Source: Theobroma cacao (lineage: Eukaryota > Streptophyta > Magnoliopsida > Malvales > Malvaceae). Taken from it: 64,000 nt of DNA. A model generated the notes under the pieces. That model ran no database searches. It worked only from the letters and a program-made list of their open reading frames with translations, and was not told the DNA's origin. Positions 22,401-31,781 of this stretch are shown piece after piece. A program made the translations under genes and the position numbers. Within the stretch, counting starts at the first letter, position 1. Each line of letters opens with the position of its first letter. The stretch is from assembly GCF_000208745.1 (NCBI RefSeq), contig NC_030852.1:31202969-31266968 (forward strand), in the 5' to 3' direction.

Positions 22401-23780
22401 TTTTTCATTTTCCTTCTGATAATATTAGAAACCGAATAACTTTACTATATAATATTTGTTCAAATTTTAAGTAGATTGAGTGAGAAATTTGAAAAGATAA
22501 TGAGCCAACGTTAGATATTAGAATTAAGTATTTGTATAAGTGAAAGAATCTAATTTTGAAGAATTAAAAAAATGTCATTTATTATAAAAGGTCAAAAAAA
22601 AATATTTTTTTTTCAATTTTCAACGTCGAAACATTTTATTTAATAAATTAAATGCATAACATTTTGTTCAAAAACTAAAATTTGAATTTTTTTAAAATAA
22701 AAATAAAATTATTTTTCAGATTTCAATTTATTTATCAGCCATAGTACCCTCTAGGTGCATGGTAAATCTCAAATCATGTATATTATGAATTTAAGCTTGG
22801 TTTATACTTTATATATTCATGGAAAAAGGGAAACAAAGTTCATTTTTGAGTTTTCTTTCTTTTTCATTAATAGCAATCCCCAACCTCCAACCACATATTT
22901 GGTTCTGGAATTCAAACTCAACAAATCAAAGGTCAAAGTGTGGAGTAGAATAAAAAGACTGGGATATCATACCAAAGTAAAAACCAACCCATCTTATCTT
23001 AAGCATAAAATATACTAATGCTCGTATTACTAATAAATAAAGAAAACAACGTTCTCTAACAAAATACAAAGGTGGATTTGCACCTCATGGGCAAGGCGGC
23101 GAATGGATTTCGTTGTTTCTGTGTTCCCATTCCGTGTTCTACCCAAGAGCCAATGAGACAAAGGCCTTTTTTTTTCTCAAACAGTGTTTTGTGGATAAAG
23201 GAATTAAATAAAAAGTTATAGGATGCTTTTCAATTAATAATATGGAATCTGATATTATTCGTCTCGTTTATATAAAATTAAAGTACTTTATAAATGAGTT
23301 AAAAGTATAATACAAAGTAGTAATCTTAACATATTTATTATCTAAATTGAATGTTGATAATAATTTTTTGAATATTATTCTTTTACATGTTTTGTTTGTA
23401 ATTGATAAACTATTTATTTTAATTGATAAATTATTTAAGTATAAAATTTATTAATTTAATTTTGATGAATAAATTATATAAAAAATTTATTTTTATTATT
23501 AAATTTGAATCAAATCGAGTTTTGTAATAGTATTCACGATAATATTTGAATATTAAATTTTATAATTGAAATTAAATATAAATACCTCAAAATTAGTGAA
23601 TATCTTATTAGTTTCCATTTCTAATTTATTCTTTTCTTTCCTTCAAACAAAGCTTCATTAAACCAAACATTAAATATAGTTTATTCGTTTAGCATGTGAT
23701 TTAGATACATGGGCACATTTTCCTTGCTGCTGTTGGACTTTGAAGTTTATATAGAGTACAGTGCTTTACTTGGATATGGG
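22401..23780. other. AT-rich intergenic spacer
   Basis: No supported gene. Runs of A and T, and short open frames without domains. Confidence 0.6.
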
Positions 23781-24010
23781 ACCACCGGCCCCATGTGATG
23801 CCACGTGCGCAGTTTTCAATGCACTCCACGTGGAGTGAACGGTCCATGTGGTCTCACATGACAAGTTCACTGCTCACCCCGCCTCGGCATGGTTCTTTTA
23901 CGTGCCATCTGGACCGAAAAATTAACTCTCCATCTCATCTCTTTTCCATCTCCTTATCTCCACCCGTTGGGCAGTACACGTGTCTGATTTTATTAAAAGT
24001 AACGTGAGTA
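23780..24010. promoter_or_regulatory. GC-richer island with a G-box cluster
   Basis: Three CACGTG cores occur within 181 bp at 23802-23807, 23827-23832 and 23977-23982. The middle one sits at the centre of a perfect 16-bp palindrome, CACTCCACGTGGAGTG (23822-23837). Further ACGTG half-sites are at about 23900 and 24002. The island is clearly less AT-rich than the sequence on both sides. The nearest genes are the minus-strand TPR gene 1.8 kb to the left and the plus-strand F-box gene 1.9 kb to the right, so it could be a distal element of either. No transcript is evident. Confidence 0.5.
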
Positions 24011-24369
24011 ATTTTTTAAGTATTAAGATTAAATACTCCTTTCCTCTCGTTATTTTATTTATTATTTTATTGTGTTAAAATAAATTTTTTATATTATAAA
24101 TTTATCTTTTATAATTTGTAATACGTGTTCATATTAACAAGCATTAAATATGTATATTAAAATTTTATTAAAATCAAAACTTTGATGAAAGCACCTTTAT
24201 GATTTTCGAAAAAAAAAAAACCGTTACTTTTTTTTAATGCTGGAATAACTTTCAAGGTCAACTCTCTGTTAAAATTTTATTAAGATGAAAAAAAGTACAA
24301 TAAGAGGACATACACCTTACCCTAAAAATTACATGTGAGATTGTAAAAAGAAATATTTCTTTCCTTGCA

Positions 24370-24550
24370 TATATTTTATGAATACATGGGATAAGTAATA
24401 TTACTCCTTTACAAGACTTAATAGCAAAAAATAAATTAGGACTCTCAATAGAGGTATTACTTTATTTGTATACTTTGTATGGATACATAAGATAAATAAT
24501 ATTACTCTTTTAGAAGAAATTCATTGTAAAAAATAAATAAAGAGTATTAC
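24370..24550. repeat. Diverged tandem duplication of about 100 bp
   Basis: GAATACATGGGATAAGTAAT (about 24380) recurs as GGATACATAAGATAAATAAT (about 24481). Both are followed by ATTACTC-TTTA and a CAAAAAATAAAT-like block. Copies are about 75-80% alike by eye. Confidence 0.65.
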
Positions 24551-25900
24551 TCATTTATATTTATTTAAATCTAACATATAAAAGATTCAATTTGTAAAAC
24601 TTCAAAGTGACATTTAATTCACATTCATAATCGATGAATATGAAAAATTCTAAAAATTAAATGTTTCAAACAATTCCAAATAAAAGTTAGAATATATCTA
24701 ATATCAAACGAACCTAGACTGTTTTTTTTATCAAATGCAACATAACCATAGCATTCATCTCAATCAATATTTTAAAGAAATTGTGGTCATGGCATAAAAG
24801 TAGTCCTCTCTCAAAAACAAGTAGCTCGACTTTCAAAGAATTTTGGAATCAAGATTTTAAGAGAAACTAAATATAAACATACTTGTTGATTACACACAAC
24901 TCCTCCACACAGTTTGAAAATGGTCTTTAGCACTCTCATCTATGTTAAATTTGATTTCATTCATGTTTGGCTTAAGCTATTTAATGATTTTTAATATATG
25001 AAAAATAAAAAAAATAAAATGTTTAAAATGAAAGAATAACAACAAACACTTATCCAATCTTTATCAAGAGGCAGTTTTTTATATTAACCATTTGGACTTT
25101 TCCTACCAAGTCATTGTTAATTTATACCCAAGCCCTTATCCTCATGCACTTGTTTTTTTATTCTTAGTTCTTCAGTCTACCCGTTGTTAGGTTGTCTATG
25201 ATCCTAGACTAATTTGAAGGCAACCGTGGAAATCTAGATATATGATCAGAAAGAGACAAACCCATTCTATGGAAATTAGGCCTCGGTATGTCCAAAAACT
25301 AAATTGCAAATGAGATGAACATCCTGGCTTACCTTTAGCGCAAATGAAAGCTTGCCGGACTATGGGCCTTACGTTAGCCCAGATTACATGTAAACCGGAC
25401 CCTCACTTCATTGTGGTCTTGTGGATATTAATACATAAAAAACAATTTGCTTACGTCACTTAATATGTTTTTCATAATTTTGTACCATCTATTACAAAAA
25501 TCTTAATTCTTAAATAATAAATTTTCACAATGAAAATAAAAAACTTAACAAAAAAGTAATACGAATATATAAAATTTATCACACACATAACATAAAATTA
25601 TAAAAAAAAATCAAGTAGATATTAAATGCGGATAGAAATATTTTGTTGTTAGTACACATATTGAACTTTTCTAAAACAACCAAGTGAGCACCAAATGGAC
25701 TGAGGATTTTTGTTCTCAATACATATATGTTCAATCTTTCTAGAATGAATCCTACTTCAAATAGAAATAGCTGTACTAGTGAAATTGGACTCCTTCGAGG
25801 TCAAGGATTTAATCACATCCTTTGTTTAAAGTTCATTCTCCCCCTTTCAACGACGCTATTCTATTTTTCTCTAAGAAAAAAAAGACATTATTTTATCATC
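24551..25900. other. AT-rich spacer and 5' flank of the F-box gene
   Basis: No gene recognised. An in-frame upstream ATG at 25727 extends the F-box frame by 58 codons, but that extension has no F-box homology and is treated as 5' UTR. Confidence 0.55.
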
Positions 25901-27142
25901 ATGGCTACCTGGTCTGCTCTCCCGAAATCTATCTTGATCGTGGTAATGAAAAAACTAATAAATCTTTCTGACAAAATCAGATTCAGCAGTGTTTGTTCAT
26001 CATGGAGATCAGTCGCTCTCCAGGAACGCTTCCAGCTCCTCCGTTGCGCACCTCCAGGCTTCATAATTCCCGGCTCTCCGAATAACTCATGCAAGGCACG
26101 CTGCTTTTTACCCTTTACAAAGATCAAGCTCTGCAACGATGGTGATACCCTTGTCCACAATAACTTACCTCTGCTTTCACTTCCAGATAAGAGTCAGTGT
26201 TGCGGGTCTTACCAGGGATGGCTCGTGATGGTGAACCCCAACCTAGACATGGCCATGGTAGACCTGGTTTCAGGTGTTAGATTCAGACTCCCTGGTGTCA
26301 CGACTCTCCCTCCAGTACCTCAAGCTTTAGCCTTGTCAAAGACTCATGTGTTTTACTCCATTTCCTCTGTGAACAAGGCTTTCATCTCCTCGAGCCCTAC
26401 CTGCAGTGTCCCTTCCAAGTGCTTTTTCTTTGTTATATATACTCGCCATCATGCCTTGGCCTATTGCAAACTAGGAGACACAACCTGGAGCCCCTTAAAA
26501 TCTACAGATTCAGTTGGCAAACCGTTTAATGGTTTTACAGATGCCATATATCACAAAGGACAGCTGTATGCGTTGCATGAAACCGAAAAAATCTTTACCT
26601 GTGAGCTCACTGCCCCTTCTCCAGAGATGACTGAGTTCTTAGCCAGTCCACACAGATTTATTAACAAGCAGTGCTCTAAGGAAGTCTGCTACCTCGTCGA
26701 ATCAGGAGGAGAGTTACTGCTTGTGTACCGCAGGAAAGATAACACTCGCACCAGAATAGGTTACAGAACAAGGATGTTCGAAGTATACAGATTAGATTTC
26801 AGTCTGAAGAAATGGATTCCAGTAGTAAGTTTGGGTGAATATGCCCTGTTTTTGGGGCGTAGTCAGTCTTTCTCACTATCTGAGTTGAAAGTGGGAGGCA
26901 TTAAAAGGAACCACATATATTTCATGGATGATTGTATTCATGCTGATCACTATTACAAGAAGGACACAGGATATGACATGGGGGAGTTCAATTTGGAGAG
27001 CTCAACCATTGATTTCTACCCTACCAGCTTCAGGCTACCTTATCAACCTGGGTTTTGGGTCACTCCAGCACTGCAATCAAGTCTTACCTTAGGCTACAAA
27101 TCCTTTGATCTATATCTTTCGAGGAATTTTGATTCTTCATGA
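25901..27142 (+). CDS. F-box protein with DUF295 C-terminal domain
   Basis: Single exon of 413 residues. I start at ATG 25901 because MATWSALPKSILIVVMKKL leads directly into the F-box (residues about 5-45), which has the usual LSDKIRFSSVCSSWRSVA helix. The middle contains the family's GWLVMVNPNLDMAMVDLVSG strand region and kelch-like repeats. The C-terminal DUF295 region (about 290-380) holds FEVYRLDFSLKKWIPV, SLGEYALFLGRSQSFSL and NHIYFMDD. F-box proteins of this group are adaptors of SCF ubiquitin ligases and bind SKP1 through the F-box. The substrate is unknown. DUF295 F-box genes are a large, fast-evolving plant family, so no orthologue is claimed. Confidence 0.92.
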   Translation: MATWSALPKSILIVVMKKLINLSDKIRFSSVCSSWRSVALQERFQLLRCAPPGFIIPGSPNNSCKARCFLPFTKIKLCNDGDTLVHNNLPLLSLPDKSQCCGSYQGWLVMVNPNLDMAMVDLVSGVRFRLPGVTTLPPVPQALALSKTHVFYSISSVNKAFISSSPTCSVPSKCFFFVIYTRHHALAYCKLGDTTWSPLKSTDSVGKPFNGFTDAIYHKGQLYALHETEKIFTCELTAPSPEMTEFLASPHRFINKQCSKEVCYLVESGGELLLVYRRKDNTRTRIGYRTRMFEVYRLDFSLKKWIPVVSLGEYALFLGRSQSFSLSELKVGGIKRNHIYFMDDCIHADHYYKKDTGYDMGEFNLESSTIDFYPTSFRLPYQPGFWVTPALQSSLTLGYKSFDLYLSRNFDSS

Positions 27143-28250
27143 AATATATACCCAATGTACAATTTCTGTATACATGCAGCAATAGGATATCTCTAGCAAT
27201 TTTACATCCAAATCATAGACATTAGAATGTGAAACTGCTGCTTAATCCCATTGCCACTGCCCTCCTTTGTTTTCTTTTATATTTCTTCTACTTGTTTAGG
27301 GTTTTTTTTTAAAAAAATTCTCAAGTGGGCTTTACGATGTCCTTGTAAATACCATTATGGTATTTTATAATCTAATATCAGGTTCTATCCAATTGGATTA
27401 AATAAGATTAAAATATTTTATAATCAGGTTCAAACTTTAATTTACTTTTTAATGAGAATTTTAATTTATTAAATTGATTTTTATTCAAATATATAAAAAT
27501 TGATATTAAATTTATTTTTTAATTCGAGTTTGGATATTAGATGTTGATTTTTGATCTGGTTTAGAAAAATTACGAATAGTTAAATTTTAATCAGGTTCGA
27601 ATTTGTTGATTTAATAAGAGAAAACAGGATAGCAAAAGAAAATAAAATTGGGAAGAGGAGTGTGGATTACAATAAGAAGCCCAACCTGAAGTTAGGGCTG
27701 AAGGCCTGAAGCAGATATGTTGTTTGTGAAGCCTAAGCCCAACGTGAAAGAAAGAAAAAGGAGAGATTTTACTTATCCTATTATGCAACCCGTGCTGTGC
27801 AATAATTTTGGTTTAAAAATATTACACACTTACTTTAATTATATATACAAATATTCACGTATAATGTAAACATCCATTTTAAATACATTTTTATATTCAG
27901 TATAAATTTCTTCGGTACCATTTTTATCATTAGGATTGTTTGAAAAATTAACCTTTATGTCAAAACACTTTTTTCAACTTCTCCCAACTCTTTGGTGTGA
28001 CACTTTAAATTCTTCATCATTGTAGGATTTTTTTTGAAAAATTATCATTACAAATTTTCATGAAATTTCTATCATTGATAAATTTTTAAATAATTATTTT
28101 TACTCTTTTATAATTTATTTATTGATTTATTTATCTAACAAATTAACGAATATATTTTATTTTAATTAAAAAAACAGATAAAACAAAGAAACATTATATT
28201 TGACAAATAAAAAGGAATTTGGGCCAAAGCAACTGGGTCTATCCATCAAC
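27143..28250. other. Intergenic AT-rich spacer
   Basis: 3' UTR of the F-box gene and AT-rich sequence. No gene or element recognised. Confidence 0.6.
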
Positions 28251-29130
28251 AGCCCACTCCCATCTCCTCCTTTAATTTCTCTGTTTTCTTAATCAAAAAC
28301 GATGTCGTTTGGCTAAGTTTTAATCACATCAATCAAAACCCTAATCCTCATGTTCTCGCAAAAGGCGCAACCCTAACCCTCATTTTTTCCACATCCCTTT
28401 CCCTCACTTGAGCCGCTGCTCTCTCATTACTCACTCCTCACTGCCGACGCCGTCGCCTGTGGCGCTAGTTTTGCCGCCGGTGATGTTTTTCCTCCATCCT
28501 CTTTTCTTTTCCCAAACTTCTAGATCTGTTTTTTGTTGGTATTTTTTGTTATTTCAAAAAATTTTAAAGCAAAATTTCGGATCTATTTTTTTTATTTCAG
28601 CTCTTTTTCTTGTTAGTGTTTTTCATTTTGTGCTTCATTAACACAAAAATCCAATATTCAAGAACCCTTAAATAGGTTCTCAAGAACCCTGAAACCAATA
28701 CAGAAAAAGCCAGAACCGCTTTTTGCAAAAACCCTGAAACCGGTTTTTTTGAAAACCTTCAAATCGGTTCTTCAAAACCCTCAACGAACCGTTTCGAAAA
28801 CCCTAACCAAAAAACCCCTATTACCGGATTAGAAACCCTACATAGCAGCCCCCTTTCTCTCAGCCCTCTCTTCCTCGGTCTCCGGCGCGCCTTCGTCAGC
28901 CTAAGCCTTTCCGACAGTGGCTCCCTCTCCTTCGAAAACAAACCTAGCCACCATTCTTCTTGTCGGAGGGCAAGGTCTTATTCACTCTTAAAACTGTATA
29001 AATACCCCGAAATTATCCTGTCCGCATCACCCACCTTTCTCTTAAAAAAAAAAAAAACTTTTCTTTCTCTCTTTCTCTAATAATTCATTAAATCAGGTAG
29101 TTTTAATTGAATAATTCTCATTTAATTTTT
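28251..29130 (+). promoter_or_regulatory. Promoter and leader-like island without a visible coding gene
   Basis: This island is less AT-rich than its surroundings and has many AACCCTAA/AAACCCT telo-box type motifs (for example near 28337, 28370, 28690 and 28798), typical of translation-related and ribosomal-protein promoters. A TATA box (TGTATAAATACCCC, about 28995-29008) is followed by a CT-rich stretch (CTTTTCTTTCTCTCTTTCTC, about 29058) and then a donor-like ATCAG|GTAGTTT at about 29095. This layout matches a short non-coding first exon and leader intron, yet no coding exon is found on the plus strand before 31782. It may be a relic promoter, a non-coding RNA start, or the 5' end of a gene with a distant body. 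Confidence 0.4.
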
Positions 29131-30654
29131 TGTTTCGTTTGCATTGTTTTAGCATTTATAAGCTCTCTTCTCCAATAATTGATCTGAAAAATACATAATC
29201 TTTGCTGAATTGAATCTAGAATTGATTTATTTTGTATTTAATGTGTTATTTTTTATTAGGGTGTTTTTAATTCTTTTAAAAAGTGTCAGATTTAGTTTTA
29301 ATAATGGGTGATGATCATTGGTGATTTTTAAAAGGATTAGATAGATTTCTAACTTCATATTATTGGAGTATGTGTTGTTGGGAGCTCAAGACTTTTTTTT
29401 CATTTTCCTGGAGTGGTTTTTAAGTTGCTTCCTTGGGAAAATCGTATGAAGGGGATTGCTGCATCTGTGAAGGTCTGAGGATTGATACGTGGCTTCATCC
29501 GGGGTCTCTCTTTTTGGACTTCCATATTAATGGACACGTGTCATTACGACACGTGTTTTGGGACAATTGTTTCTAATATAAATTACTTGAAGATTATTTT
29601 AAAAATTTACTAGATCTTCCTATAAAAAAAATTATTAAAATCTGGAGGTAAATGAAAATTTAGTGGGTTTCTCACATAGCAGTCCCAGCAACATTCTAAA
29701 TTTTGATTTGATTAAAGAAATTAATTTAATTAAATATTGAGATACACACATTAATAATAAATAAAAGGATCAATTATAGATGACTATTTTCCTTAAACAA
29801 AATTTATGCAATAAATGTTGTACATATATCAATATTGTCTTAAAAGTGATGGTTTAAGAAACTGTTATAAAGTTTTGTATCCTCCAACGACCAAATTCTT
29901 ATAAAACACATTAAACTACTAATACAAATATAATTAAGAGATGTAATATATTTTAATTAATTAATTAATTATGTAACTTTTTCTAGTTTTTATGGTACAA
30001 AACACTAAGTACCAAATAATTGAGATTCATTAATTAAAGTAGTATTAACAACTCATTTTATGTAAATGTTTATGTGAATAAATACTCTCTCCGCTTTTAA
30101 ATATTAATAATTTTTTATTTTCACAAAAATCAAGATAAAAATTTTAATTTGATATAATTTATATTAAAATTTGAAAACAAACTATTGATGTTCGATGATT
30201 TATAATATAAAAAAGTAAAATATTAAATGTTTTAAAAAATAAAACAAATTTTTTTTTGAAATACCTCAAAAAAAAATAAAATAAGAGACGAATAGACTTT
30301 GGAAAACCTTCTAGAAAGGAGTTCAGTCATTAAATAAAAGCGTACAGTGTTTTCAAGTACCAATGATTTGAATGAGTATCCGAAAGCGATCCGTTGGACT
30401 AGGAATAGAACAATTTTATTTTTTATAATAAAAAATACAACACTCTATGGTCGACTTTATATGGCTTAAGGCCATCACAAATTCCTCTTAATTTTCTTGG
30501 CAACCGCCATGTGCAAAAGCAACTGTATATGGTAGCATTAATCATCAACGAAAAGCTACGACGAATTAGCGAGGAAGAAGGGGCCCCTCATTAGGGGCAT
30601 TCATGTCCATTTCAAAATGTCTCCATATTAATTACTCTTGTTGTCACTAAATAT
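29131..30654. other. AT-rich spacer with a G-box pair
   Basis: No gene. Two CACGTG cores lie 15 bp apart at 29535-29540 and 29550-29555; the first is inside the palindrome GACACGTGTC. The rest is low-complexity, including a TTAATTAATTAATTAATTA run near 29955. Confidence 0.5.
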
Positions 30655-31055
30655 TTGTTTTTGACATAATATTTAAAAAATTTTAAATTATTTAAAAAAA
30701 TTTAAATAATTTTTATTATTTTATTACATTCAATTAAATTTTTATAATTTAATTTTTAGTTAAATAAATACTTATTATGATTAATGATTATTAATTAAAA
30801 TATTACTTATCATTTTATATCATATAACGTTGATGTGTCCTATTGAAATATCATAATAATAATGATATGATATAATTATATAATTATATAATATTTTTTA
30901 CCTGTCACGTTATTATAAAGTATTTTGATTTATAATAATTAATTAATTATTAAATATAAATATATATTTTATTTAAAATAAAAATATATGAACTTAATTA
31001 AATATAATAAAAAAATAAAGACTTGTTTAAATGTTCTTAAATAGTTCATAGCATT
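30655..31055. mobile_element. Fold-back MITE, copy 2
   Basis: Inverted arms like those of the copy at 8770-9230. The left arm has TTTTATTACATTCAATTAAA then ATTAATTAAAATATTACTTA; the right arm has TTAATTAAATATAATAAAAA near 30995. Orientation and order match copy 1, and both share a GTTGA/GATGTGTC-like segment before the loop. No coding capacity. Confidence 0.65.
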
Positions 31056-31781
31056 ACGTCTTTTTGTCTTTCTTTTATTTTTATACAAATTAAGATAAAA
31101 GTTTAGATTTTAATGTATTTTACATTAAAATTAAAATATTTTTATAATATAAATTTGTTTTTAATATGGAAAAAAGTAAAAAAATCATGAAAATAAATTT
31201 GAAACGTAGGAAAAGGAAGAGTTTTAGGTGTAAAAATAATTAAAAAAAGAATTTCGAATATCTTAAAATAATTAATAAAGAAATGGAACGGAAGTAGTAA
31301 AATTTGAAATCAAAGTACTTTTAAAATGGTGTTCGGTAAAAAAAGTTTCCGTGAAAAAAAAGGACAGAAAGGAGTAAAATTTGATAACAAAGTAATCATG
31401 AAGACTGGTCTGTGTCAAGTAGCTAAATAAGGTAGGTTACTCTTGTGATGCAAAACCAGCTACACATGCATTCACGCTTCTACCAAACCCCTCTTTTTAT
31501 GCAAAATCACATTTGTTGAAAAAGGAAAAAGATTGCAAAGCTCTCCTTCCAGTCTCTCTCCCTCATTCCAACAACTACCTCTCCCCACACCCATCTACTC
31601 TCCCACGCCCTTTGAATGCTAGGCCAAGCCAACCCCCTTCCTTCTTTATATTCTCGTCTCTACCATTTCAGGTCGACCCCAGAGCTTTTATTAGCACTAC
31701 GTTTAACTCTTTCGATCAAATATAAACTAAATTTAACTCACCAGTCTGACTCTTTTTGCATCTTATCTCCCGAAGAAAGGA
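31056..31781. promoter_or_regulatory. Spacer and 5' region of the CCR-like gene
   Basis: AT-rich to about 31440, then a more pyrimidine-rich stretch (31540-31680) that is probably promoter and 5' UTR. No TATA box assigned with confidence. Confidence 0.35.

Noticed and set aside
25727..25900. 58-codon N-terminal extension of the F-box protein
   Set aside because: The extension has no family similarity and the F-box starts directly after the ATG at 25901.
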